Shown piece by piece: positions 38,593 to 47,605 of a stretch of DNA of 64,000 bases. This stretch comes from Shewanella ulleungensis (GTDB lineage Bacteria > Pseudomonadota > Gammaproteobacteria > Enterobacterales > Shewanellaceae). Position numbers and translations under genes: made by a program. Position 1 is the stretch's first letter. Every line of letters begins with the position of its first letter. The stretch is taken from the NCBI RefSeq assembly GCF_014648315.1, contig NZ_BMQW01000005.1:284706-348705 (forward strand), given 5' to 3'. The notes below the pieces were generated by a model that was not told the DNA's origin, searched no databases, and was given only the letters and a program-made list of their open reading frames with translations.

Positions 38593-40857
38593 TTAAAAAT
38601 TTTTACCTAAAAACAGATAAAAAGCGGTGTCGCCACGGTCGCTAACCCCTAGCCCTAATGCCGCAGGGCCCCAATCAGTATCAGTACCTAGGTATAAACT
38701 ACTGGCATAGATTAAATCATTAAAGTCCATTTCGCTGCGCTCAAACCACACATTACCGCCTTCTAAACTCGCACCTAAATACAAGGGTAAATCGGTAATG
38801 AGTACATCACGACCTAAGTCATATTGGTAAATAACTGCACTGAATATTTTATGCGCGCCCACCAGCGTGTCTTTACGGTAACCCGATAAGTTTAAAAAAC
38901 CACCTAGCTCAGCAACATGTAAAGTGAAGTTCCCGTCATTTTGGGTAGTCGCCAGCTCAATTTTCCCCACAATGGCATGATTACCCAGCTTTAATGCGCC
39001 TTTCCAGTCGGCTTCAAATTGCCAAGCAAGATCGTCGCTAAAGGTATTTTCTGAATTTGTGGCGCCACTATACGACTCATCCCTTAAGTAGCTGGTAAAG
39101 GTAAAACGATTGCCATCTGTAGGGAAACTAATACTGTTTAACGTGTCATAGGTGACTTTTAAGTAGGCACCGGTTGAATGGTAATTGATTGAGTCTTGAT
39201 AACCTGCTTCACTTTTTACCTGACCATTTTCACCAACAAAACCTAACTCTATCACGCCATCAGAATCATAATTATAGCCAATACCCAGCTCTAGTTGGGC
39301 AACGTTATTTTCTAATAATAAGTAACTGCTGTCTTGGTCGAGTAAATCCCAATTACGCATTTGATATTGTAAGCGTGACAAACTGTAAAATGTTTGGTCT
39401 CGATCAAGTGGTTGATAAAACTCAGTCGCGACTAACTTACGGTAGCCCAATTCAACTTCATTACGCCATTCGCCACCCATTTGGGTTAAATCGGTCATGG
39501 TGTAAGCTAAACTAAGCGTAATAGCGGAATCTAAACTAAAGTCGTCTTCCCAGTTAAAACCTGCTTGAAAATAATTAGGCCCCCACGACTTAGCGCGAGT
39601 AGTAATGGTGATAATTCGGCCTTTTTCAACATCCTCAAATTCGGCATCAACACGCTCAAATTTGTTTAAGGCGTAAACTCTGTTCAACGCGGCGGTTAAA
39701 TCATCTTTTGTTAGTACATCGCCTTTTTTAATGTTTAAACGCTCACGCAGTAACTTTTCACTGACCTTAGATTGGTTATCAAAAGCAATTTTATAAATCG
39801 GTTTTTTAAGTGGGTCACGCCATAATAGACTTTGCTGATTTTTATTGGCTTGATAAGCTAAATAGGCTGACTCTTTAATTCCTAGCTTTTTGAGTTTATC
39901 TAATTGAATATTAGCGGCATCTTCACCTAATTTTAATGCCAGTGGCATAATTGAAAAGTCAGTGGTGCTTAGTACATCAATAGCCGGGCGAATTAAAATA
40001 TCACGTTCGGTTAGTAAGGTTTTTTGGCGGGCAGTGCTTGCTTGAGTCAAAATAGTTGAGAGCTGTTCAAGCACGGCTACGGTACTGTCTAATCTATCTT
40101 GGCCGACCAAAGGTGAACCAATATCGACAGCGATGACAATATCTGCGCCCATGGCTTTGACCACATCGACCGGCATGTTGTTTGCGATGCCACCATCAAC
40201 TAATAAACGCCCCTCAATAATAGCAGGTTGAAGCGCCCCAGGAACAGTTGCCGAGGCTTGCATAGCTTGCACCACACTGCCACTTGATAACACGACTGCT
40301 TCACTTGTAGCTAAGTCAGTTGCAACTGCACGATAGGGAATCGCAAGGTCGTCAAAATCACCAAACTGTTCCACTAAGTCAGTAGAATGCCTCAGCAATA
40401 ATGACATACTTTGGCCGCGCAATAAGCCGCTTGGCGAGGTTAAGCTGTTGTCGTTGTAACCCACTGTTAATGGGATATTAAACTGGTCACGCTGTTGTTT
40501 ATCGCGGTAGCTTAGACTTTCACGTGGAATCGTGTCCGAATAACCCTTAGACCATTCGCCATTAAGCATAATCTCTTCTATTTGCTCTGCGCTATAGCCT
40601 AACGCATACATGCCTGCCACGTAGGCACCGATACTGGTTCCGGCAATGTAATCGACGGGGATCCTGTGTTTTTCAAGCACCTTTAACACACCTATATGCG
40701 CGGTTCCTTTAGCGCCACCACCACTGAGCACAAGGCCAATAGTCGGTCTTTCTTTCGCTGTTTTAGTTGCTGCTATTGCGGGTTGTATCAACACACTAAA
40801 ACAGACACAACTTAGCAAAAAATAGCTAAGTTGGTTAAGGCGCAAAATTGTTAGCAT
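38593..40857 (-). CDS. Patatin-like phospholipase fused to POTRA and outer-membrane beta-barrel (type Vd-like)
   Basis: 754 residues. Signal peptide (about 1-29); patatin domain with oxyanion loop GGGAKG (46-51), nucleophile elbow GTSIG (Ser 75) and DGG (about Asp 218), the full Ser-Asp dyad; a POTRA-like domain (about 335-400: YKIAFDNQSKVSEKLLRERLNIKKGDVLTKD in part); then an Omp85/BamA-like barrel (about 410-754) ending in AFYLFLGKNF with a C-terminal Phe. This matches the PlpD class of type Vd secreted lipases, in which the barrel exports the patatin domain. A phospholipase or lysophospholipase activity is predicted. Single gene. Confidence 0.9.
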   Translation of the reverse strand: MLTILRLNQLSYFLLSCVCFSVLIQPAIAATKTAKERPTIGLVLSGGGAKGTAHIGVLKVLEKHRIPVDYIAGTSIGAYVAGMYALGYSAEQIEEIMLNGEWSKGYSDTIPRESLSYRDKQQRDQFNIPLTVGYNDNSLTSPSGLLRGQSMSLLLRHSTDLVEQFGDFDDLAIPYRAVATDLATSEAVVLSSGSVVQAMQASATVPGALQPAIIEGRLLVDGGIANNMPVDVVKAMGADIVIAVDIGSPLVGQDRLDSTVAVLEQLSTILTQASTARQKTLLTERDILIRPAIDVLSTTDFSIMPLALKLGEDAANIQLDKLKKLGIKESAYLAYQANKNQQSLLWRDPLKKPIYKIAFDNQSKVSEKLLRERLNIKKGDVLTKDDLTAALNRVYALNKFERVDAEFEDVEKGRIITITTRAKSWGPNYFQAGFNWEDDFSLDSAITLSLAYTMTDLTQMGGEWRNEVELGYRKLVATEFYQPLDRDQTFYSLSRLQYQMRNWDLLDQDSSYLLLENNVAQLELGIGYNYDSDGVIELGFVGENGQVKSEAGYQDSINYHSTGAYLKVTYDTLNSISFPTDGNRFTFTSYLRDESYSGATNSENTFSDDLAWQFEADWKGALKLGNHAIVGKIELATTQNDGNFTLHVAELGGFLNLSGYRKDTLVGAHKIFSAVIYQYDLGRDVLITDLPLYLGASLEGGNVWFERSEMDFNDLIYASSLYLGTDTDWGPAALGLGVSDRGDTAFYLFLGKNF

Positions 40858-40963
40858 AAATCATTCCGCAATTAAGTAAAAACAACGCATTCTAACAAAA
40901 TTTAACCTATTCCCAAACTAATTGACTCAAGCTCATTCAAGGATATTAAGTTTAACGATAGGG

Positions 40964-43900
40964 TTATTGATATTGTTTCATATGTTGTTCAAGTTCGGCT
41001 TTGGGCATTGGTTTGGCAAAGTAATACCCCTGAATAATATGGCAGCCACGCTGAACAACTTGTGCAAGCTGCTCGGGCGTTTCAATACCTTCAGCAATGA
41101 CCTCTAACGATAAGTTGCGAGCTAATTCAATGATACTACTCACGATCGCTTGGTCAGCCTGGTTGTGGTCTATGTGGATCAAAAATGAACGATCAATTTT
41201 TAGGGTGTTAACTTTAAACGAGCGTAAATACGCCAATGACGAATAACCAGTACCAAAATCGTCAATGGCGACATCGATGCCGAGTTGCTTTAGGGCCAAC
41301 AAGTGCTGAGTGGCAATTTCAATCTCTTTCATTAGCACCCCTTCAGTAATTTCCACTGAGAGGCATTTGGCTGGCATACCGGTTTGATGAAGTGTTGCGG
41401 TTAAAAAATCAATAAAATCAGGTTGCCTAAAATGCATGGCAGACACGTTAACCGACACCAATAGGTCTTGTTGAACTTCACGGCACCATCGAGCGCCGTC
41501 AATACAGGCTTGAGTTAGTACCCAACGGTCAATTTCAACGATCAATCCACACGACTCGGCAATACCGATAAACACATCTGGACGCACTAAACCTTCGACA
41601 GGATGATTCCAGCGAATTAATGCTTCAACGCCTGCCAAACGGTTCTGCTCTACATTCACTTGGGGTTGGTAGTGCACTTCAAACTCGTTACAAGCGATGG
41701 CCTTGTGTAAGTCAGCTTCTAAACGTAAATGATATAGTGCTTCAGCATTTCGCTCGGCTGAGTAATATTGGAAATTGCCTCTACCTTCATCTTTGGCATG
41801 GTACATGGCCAAATCGGCATTTTTAATCAGTGTCTCTGGCGTTTGGTCATCGCCAGACCAGATACTAATACCAATACTGGTTGAGATAAAAAACTCTCGT
41901 CCGTATAGCTTAAACGGCATTTCTATTTGGTTAAGCAATTGCTGAGCAAGATGATTGATAGTGTCGATATCTTTTGCATCGCGCAATAAAATGACAAATT
42001 CATCACCGCCAAAACGACACAACAAATGCTCTTCAGATAAGCAGCCTTGTAATCGGTTAGCCGCCTCAACAAGCAACGCATCCCCCATACTATGCCCATA
42101 AGAATCGTTAACGTGTTTAAAGCGGTCGAGATCTAAAAACAGCAACGCTAGTGTTTCACTATGTTGTTTCGCCGCTTCGATCACTTGCCCTAAACGACGA
42201 GAAAACATCGACCGATTAGCAAGCCCAGTAAGCATGTCGTTATTTGCAAGTCTACGAAGATGCTGCTCATTGTGTTTACGTTCAGTAATATCAGAAAATA
42301 CCACAACGTAATGCAAAGATTCAGCATTACCATTGGTCATTGTTGATACGTTCATCCATACAGGGCAGCGGCTACCATCAATGCAATAAAACTCACTTTC
42401 GCCGGTCCAGAATCGTTCTTTATCAAAAACATCCTCCATGTCGAAGGGCTCTACTGTTGTAGCAACTAAATCAATAAATGGTTTGCCTACTAAATCTTTT
42501 TTATGCGCTGCCAAAATTAAATTTGCAGCAGCATTACTGATTTTGATGTCCTTATTAGCGTCTAAAATGAGCATACCTTCAGAGGTATTTTCAAATGCCT
42601 GAGCTAATAAATTGGCCTCACTTTCAAGCATTTTTTGGTGAGTGATGTCGGTGTACATACCCGCAGCATGAATTAACTTCTGTCCATTCGAAGAAACCTC
42701 AATTGCCCGACCTTTAATGCGCAGCCAGTGCCATTGATTATCGTGTGTATTTTGGTAACGATATTCGACATCAATCATGTCGGTCTTACCATTAGCTAAA
42801 TTACTCCACACCTCTTTAAGGCGAATCATGTCATCTTGGTGTACTGGTATATCTTTCAGATGGATTCTCAGAAACTGAATAGGACCAAGCACACCACCAC
42901 GGTTATCTAGCGACAAAATATTAGTGCTGCTATGCCACTCCCATAGATCGGAGTCGCTGCCTTTTAGAGCTTGCTGTAAGCGTTCGTCACTTTGCATTAA
43001 TGCCGTGTTTATTTGCTTAAAGCGACTAACTTGCCGCTGCCTGTATAACAACAGCATCACCGCCAGTAATAGTGCAGCAAACAATAATGCACCTTTAAAC
43101 TGTTGAGACTTCCACCAATATTGCTTTACCTTAAATGGATATTGAAACGGTTCACTTGACCAAACTCCGTTGCGTTTGTATAAAAGCTCTAAGGTGTAAT
43201 CTCCCGCACTCAAACCGGTGACGTTGATCTGTGATTGCCCCTCTAATAATACATAATTGCCAGCTTCAGCTCCCTCTTTGACTAATCGATACTGCAATGT
43301 CATTGGGGTATCGTCTAAATAATCTGAAATAGATATATGAAAACTAATCAAGCTGGCGCCAGGGTCGACTTGACGTAACTGACTAGGGATTAAATACACC
43401 GCTGTGGTGTCATCGTAAAAAACTGACACTGATTCAAGTATCACTTTGTCGCTTGCGGTACGAGGCGCTAACTTATCTAAATCAATCAGCATGGTTCCAT
43501 CGGGAGTTCCGATAAAAAAGCCTTTTGCAGGATCGTAAAACTTAGCGGCTTCATTAAACTCATCCGAAATAAACCCGTCTTTATGGCTAAATGAGCTTAC
43601 TTTGCCAGTTGTCTTATTGATTTTAACCAGCGCGCTCGCACATCCAACAATATGATCGGTAGCTGTATCTTGTAAAAAGTAAACCACTTTACAATCGATT
43701 TTCCATTGTTGATCCAGTGATTTTATTGCATTAGTTTGGGTGTTTAGCTCTATAATTCCTTGTTGAGTTGTCCCTAACCAGAGTATATCTGGCGCGACTT
43801 GCAATAGAGAATTGATCATCGGTGTATTGGTAAAGTTGCTAAAGAGATTTAATTTAGAATGATACTCACCAGTCGAATCGACATAACCAAAAATCTTAGC

Positions 43901-45415
43901 ACCCGTGGTCCATAATCTATCTTCGTTTTCACGTAAAAAATCACGATACGAAGTATTTGTTAAGCTCTGTTGGTCGTCTGACAATGCTGCAAGCACTAGG
44001 TCATCATTGCCCTCTTGCCAATAATATGCGCCTTTATTAGTACCAAACCAGACTCGTTCAGGTATAAGCTTATCTCGATAAATGTTAAATATGACTCTAT
44101 CGCTTAGGGACTCTTTACCGCCGCTCCAAGTCGCAAAATTACTGCTTTTATTAGTGGTTTTATTGACAACGTATAAGCCAGTTGTTGTACCTAAAACAAT
44201 ATGATTTTCATTCAACGACCCAAGTGAATAAATACTGTCGCTGATCTTTAACCCTGCGGGAATAATGGTTGCCGATACTTCACCGCTCGCACGGTCAATA
44301 GCAGATAAGCTACCATCAGTGCCAAGCCATATTTTTTCGCCTTCAACGTAAATAGACCATGTCATTTCATTATGGAGTTTATAAGATGATTTTTTAGAAT
44401 AGCGCTCAAGTAAAAACGACGGAGATCCGGCAATCACCGCCAAGCCATCACCCGAACCGCCCACCCACAGTAATCCATCGGTATCAACTGCAATGTCGTG
44501 AATATAGTCAATATTGGCACTTTGCTTTAACTCATCGGGATACAATGTAAATGTGTTACTTTTTTGCTCCCAAAAAATTAATCCGCTACGGCTCGACATC
44601 CATAAATCACCATTAAGATCCTCGGCCATTTGATCGACGTAATAAGGTATCTCAGGCACAATCTGGGCGGTTAATGACTCAGGATTAACGTGGTATAAAC
44701 CTTTGGATGTTAGCAGCCAAATCCGTTGCTGCTTATCTTGAAATATTTTTCTGATTGAACCATTTTTATCAGTCCAAGGAAAATGACCAATAAAAGTACC
44801 ATCAGCTTGGTGTAATTGAAGTTCATCTAGAGTAGAGAAAAGGTACTTTCCATCTTGTAACTGCAGCACGTTTCGCCAGTGTAAATCCGGATTTAATTGA
44901 TGCTTTAATGAAAGGCTCAGTAACTGAGTGTCATCATCAAAATAATAAACCTTGCCTGAGTCGCCCAATAGCAGCAACTGATTATCGAATTGACGCTGGT
45001 AGGCCACCACTCTAAGACTCTTATTGATATTAGCAATATCATCATCTTTAGGTCTAAGCAGTAAACTAAATTGATTATCGAGAATACTGTATAAATACAG
45101 CGAAGATTGAGTGCCAATTAATAAGTGATCAGGCCCGGAGTTTATCACCGAAGTGATCAGTTCATCGTCTAATACCGAGTCAAAGCCAACCTTGTCAATG
45201 CGTCTTACTTTGCTGTTGCTAACCCGATAAAGTCCTTCTTGTGTCGCAAGCCACACATAACCATAACGATCAAAACTGATATCTTGAATTCTGGCGTTAG
45301 CTAAACCATCTTTAGCATTAAACACACGCTGCACAATGTCAGCACCGCGCACAGGCATAACGGCTAAAAGAAATAGCATCAAACAACTTAGACAATAAGT
45401 TACCGCTCTGATCAT
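40964..45415 (-). CDS. Periplasmic-propeller sensor with PAS, GGDEF and EAL domains
   Basis: 1483 residues. Signal peptide (about 1-24); about 14 two-component-propeller repeats (about 30-690) plus a Y_Y_Y domain (about 700-765) in the periplasm; transmembrane helix (about 775-797); two PAS domains (about 810-925 and 935-1050); GGDEF domain (about 1060-1220) with intact RFGGDEF (about 1135); EAL domain (about 1235-1478) with VEALIRW and DDFGTGYSS. The RxxD inhibitory site of GGDEF domains reads SEEH, so product inhibition through that site is not expected. Both activities may be present: synthesis and breakdown of c-di-GMP in response to an unknown periplasmic ligand, by analogy with propeller sensors of sugars. 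Single gene. Confidence 0.93.
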   Translation of the reverse strand: MIRAVTYCLSCLMLFLLAVMPVRGADIVQRVFNAKDGLANARIQDISFDRYGYVWLATQEGLYRVSNSKVRRIDKVGFDSVLDDELITSVINSGPDHLLIGTQSSLYLYSILDNQFSLLLRPKDDDIANINKSLRVVAYQRQFDNQLLLLGDSGKVYYFDDDTQLLSLSLKHQLNPDLHWRNVLQLQDGKYLFSTLDELQLHQADGTFIGHFPWTDKNGSIRKIFQDKQQRIWLLTSKGLYHVNPESLTAQIVPEIPYYVDQMAEDLNGDLWMSSRSGLIFWEQKSNTFTLYPDELKQSANIDYIHDIAVDTDGLLWVGGSGDGLAVIAGSPSFLLERYSKKSSYKLHNEMTWSIYVEGEKIWLGTDGSLSAIDRASGEVSATIIPAGLKISDSIYSLGSLNENHIVLGTTTGLYVVNKTTNKSSNFATWSGGKESLSDRVIFNIYRDKLIPERVWFGTNKGAYYWQEGNDDLVLAALSDDQQSLTNTSYRDFLRENEDRLWTTGAKIFGYVDSTGEYHSKLNLFSNFTNTPMINSLLQVAPDILWLGTTQQGIIELNTQTNAIKSLDQQWKIDCKVVYFLQDTATDHIVGCASALVKINKTTGKVSSFSHKDGFISDEFNEAAKFYDPAKGFFIGTPDGTMLIDLDKLAPRTASDKVILESVSVFYDDTTAVYLIPSQLRQVDPGASLISFHISISDYLDDTPMTLQYRLVKEGAEAGNYVLLEGQSQINVTGLSAGDYTLELLYKRNGVWSSEPFQYPFKVKQYWWKSQQFKGALLFAALLLAVMLLLYRQRQVSRFKQINTALMQSDERLQQALKGSDSDLWEWHSSTNILSLDNRGGVLGPIQFLRIHLKDIPVHQDDMIRLKEVWSNLANGKTDMIDVEYRYQNTHDNQWHWLRIKGRAIEVSSNGQKLIHAAGMYTDITHQKMLESEANLLAQAFENTSEGMLILDANKDIKISNAAANLILAAHKKDLVGKPFIDLVATTVEPFDMEDVFDKERFWTGESEFYCIDGSRCPVWMNVSTMTNGNAESLHYVVVFSDITERKHNEQHLRRLANNDMLTGLANRSMFSRRLGQVIEAAKQHSETLALLFLDLDRFKHVNDSYGHSMGDALLVEAANRLQGCLSEEHLLCRFGGDEFVILLRDAKDIDTINHLAQQLLNQIEMPFKLYGREFFISTSIGISIWSGDDQTPETLIKNADLAMYHAKDEGRGNFQYYSAERNAEALYHLRLEADLHKAIACNEFEVHYQPQVNVEQNRLAGVEALIRWNHPVEGLVRPDVFIGIAESCGLIVEIDRWVLTQACIDGARWCREVQQDLLVSVNVSAMHFRQPDFIDFLTATLHQTGMPAKCLSVEITEGVLMKEIEIATQHLLALKQLGIDVAIDDFGTGYSSLAYLRSFKVNTLKIDRSFLIHIDHNQADQAIVSSIIELARNLSLEVIAEGIETPEQLAQVVQRGCHIIQGYYFAKPMPKAELEQHMKQYQ

Positions 45416-45950
45416 AAATTCCGTTTTACCTTAAATGATAACGACAGGCGTTAACGCCTAAAAAAACAATCAACACTCGCTGAGCGTGAGAACGAAGGGT
45501 AAATCAAACACTAATTTTTATTCTTATAATATTAATGTTTTAACATTAATAGCTTAGCAAAGTCACCTGTTTAATTGCTCTACGGCACGTCTCTGCCTGA
45601 CTTTATCGATATAGCAAAACAACATACTAAGCTTGGTATTGCATACGGTATTTTAGCTATGAATGATATCCATTGAATTTCACCCTTCTAGGTACATGGT
45701 AGTGTAAAAATAATAGAACTCGCCCACCCATAACATTAAATTCTTTTTACGAATATTGATCAGCATTAGGTAAACAAAAAACGAGCCATTCCATAGGCTG
45801 AATTTAATAACTAACCACGCTAACCAAAGCAGCTAAGTGGTCTGTTAACATAAAGACCATAAGTGCCTTTCGATGACAAATTCATACTAATTCTATTAAG
45901 CTTGGTATCAATAGGTATAAGCCTAGTCTAAAAACTCAAAAAAAAATCAA
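45416..45950. other. Intergenic region upstream of the propeller gene
   Basis: About 535 bp without a credible gene. It holds the promoter of the propeller GGDEF-EAL gene and the trailer of lpd. A short repeat TAAGCTTGGTAT occurs twice (about 45629 and 45898). Otherwise I see nothing distinctive. Confidence 0.45.
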
Positions 45951-45979
45951 AAAAAAGCACTCCATGTATAGAGTGCTTT
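45951..45979 (-). terminator. Terminator after lpd
   Basis: Minus strand: 9-bp stem AAAGCACTC / GAGTGCTTT with an 8-base loop, followed by T-rich sequence (eight T), about 23 bases after the lpd stop. Confidence 0.9.
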
Positions 45980-46001
45980 AATGTGTAATTATAACGCGAT
46001 A

Positions 46002-47432
46002 TTACTTCTTCTTAACCGCTTTAGGGTTAGGTAAATCAGTAATTGACCCTTCATATAATTCAGCCGCTAAACCAACTGATTCATGTAAGGTTGGGTGAGC
46101 GTGAATTGTTAATGCTAAATCTTCAGCATCACAACCCATTTCAATTGCTAGGCCGATTTCACCTAGTAATTCACCACCGTTAACACCAACAATAGCACCA
46201 CCGATAACACGATGAGTTTCTTTGTCGAAAATTAACTTGGTCATACCTTCACTACAATCTGATGCGATTGCACGGCCGCTTGCAGCCCATGGGAAAGTCG
46301 CAGTTTCGTATGCAACACCTTGCTCTTTTGCTTCTTTCTCAGTTAAACCAACCCATGCTACTTCTGGGTCAGTATAAGCAATCGATGGGATCACTTTAGG
46401 GTCGAAGTAATGCTTCATACCAGCAATTACTTCAGCTGCTACGTGGCCTTCATGCACACCTTTGTGAGCCAACATTGGTTGACCAACGATGTCGCCGATA
46501 GCATAAATGTGCGGTACGTTTGTACGTAATTGCTTGTCTACATTGATAAAGCCACGCTCATCAACATTAACACCTGCTTTTTCAGCAGAAATTAACTTAC
46601 CATTTGGTGAACGGCCAATAGCCACTAACACTGCATCGTAACGAACTGGTTCAGCAGGAGCGCTCTTGCCTTCCATTGTTACATAAATGCCGTCTTCTTT
46701 AGCTTCAACTGCAGTCACTTTAGTTTCAAGAATAAGGTTAAACTTCTTCTTGATTTGCTTAGTGAACACACGAACGATATCTTTGTCAGCTGCAGGAATA
46801 ACTTGGTCAAACATTTCAACCACGTCAATTTGACTTCCTAATGATGAATACACTGTACCCATTTCTAGACCAATGATCCCGCCGCCCATGACCAATAACT
46901 TACCTGGCACTTCTTTCAATTCTAGTGCGTCAGTCGAATCCCAAATACGTGGATCTTCGTGTGGAATAAATGGCAGTTTGATTGGACGAGAGCCAGCAGC
47001 AATAATAGCTTGTTCAAACTGAACAACTGTCACTGTGCCGTCTTCAGCTGTTACTTCAAGGCTGTTAGGGCCAGTGAACTTACCAAAGCCGTTAACCACG
47101 TTAACTTTACGCATTTTAGACATTCCGCCTAATCCGCCAGTTAACTGACCAACAACTTTCTCTTTAAAGCCACGGAGTTTTTCTAAATCGATTGTTGGCT
47201 CACCAAATACCACACCGTGACTTGCAGCTGATTTAGCTTCTTCAATCACTTTAGCAATGTGTAGCAATGCTTTAGATGGGATACAACCTACGTTCAAACA
47301 TACACCACCTAGGGTGCTAAAACGTTCAACGATAATGGTATCTAAACCTAAATCAGCGGCGCGGAATGCTGCTGAATAGCCTGCAGGGCCAGATCCTAAT
47401 ACAACTACCTGAGTTTTAATTTCGTTACTCAT
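46002..47432 (-). CDS. lpd: Dihydrolipoyl dehydrogenase (E3)
   Basis: 476 residues from the ATG at 47432, chosen over the open-frame start at 47486 because GAGGA lies 6 bases upstream and the N-terminus MSNEIKTQVVVLGSGPAGYSAA is the family start. FAD-binding GSGPAG (13-18), redox disulphide C45/C50 in GGVCLNVGCIPSK, NAD-binding GGGIIGLEMG (about 185), and the C-terminal catalytic His-Glu (HAHPTLHE). It reoxidises lipoyl groups of the pyruvate and 2-oxoglutarate dehydrogenase complexes. A terminator after aceF suggests lpd also has its own promoter in 47433-47570. Confidence 0.97.
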   Translation of the reverse strand: MSNEIKTQVVVLGSGPAGYSAAFRAADLGLDTIIVERFSTLGGVCLNVGCIPSKALLHIAKVIEEAKSAASHGVVFGEPTIDLEKLRGFKEKVVGQLTGGLGGMSKMRKVNVVNGFGKFTGPNSLEVTAEDGTVTVVQFEQAIIAAGSRPIKLPFIPHEDPRIWDSTDALELKEVPGKLLVMGGGIIGLEMGTVYSSLGSQIDVVEMFDQVIPAADKDIVRVFTKQIKKKFNLILETKVTAVEAKEDGIYVTMEGKSAPAEPVRYDAVLVAIGRSPNGKLISAEKAGVNVDERGFINVDKQLRTNVPHIYAIGDIVGQPMLAHKGVHEGHVAAEVIAGMKHYFDPKVIPSIAYTDPEVAWVGLTEKEAKEQGVAYETATFPWAASGRAIASDCSEGMTKLIFDKETHRVIGGAIVGVNGGELLGEIGLAIEMGCDAEDLALTIHAHPTLHESVGLAAELYEGSITDLPNPKAVKKK

Positions 47433-47570
47433 GTTTTCCTCTATTCTTTTGCATATGTTGGCGGACAAAACCGATTCAACAATCAATGTGGCCAGATTGT
47501 GATAGCTGACTGCATTTTACCCTTTGTTTGATGACAATCACAATCAAACATTGGTGATAATCATCGACAT

Positions 47571-47598
47571 AAAAAAGGCCACTCTATTAGAGCGGCCA
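47571..47598 (-). terminator. Terminator after aceF
   Basis: Minus strand stem GGCCGCTCT / AGAGTGGCC (one G-T pair), AAT loop, then six T, 8 bases after the aceF stop. It probably reduces transcription from aceEF into lpd. Confidence 0.88.
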
Positions 47599-47605
47599 GA
47601 TTTGT

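Noticed and set aside
47433..47486. 18-residue N-terminal extension of Lpd
   Set aside because: No ribosome-binding site at 47486, while the inner ATG has GAGGA and the family N-terminus.
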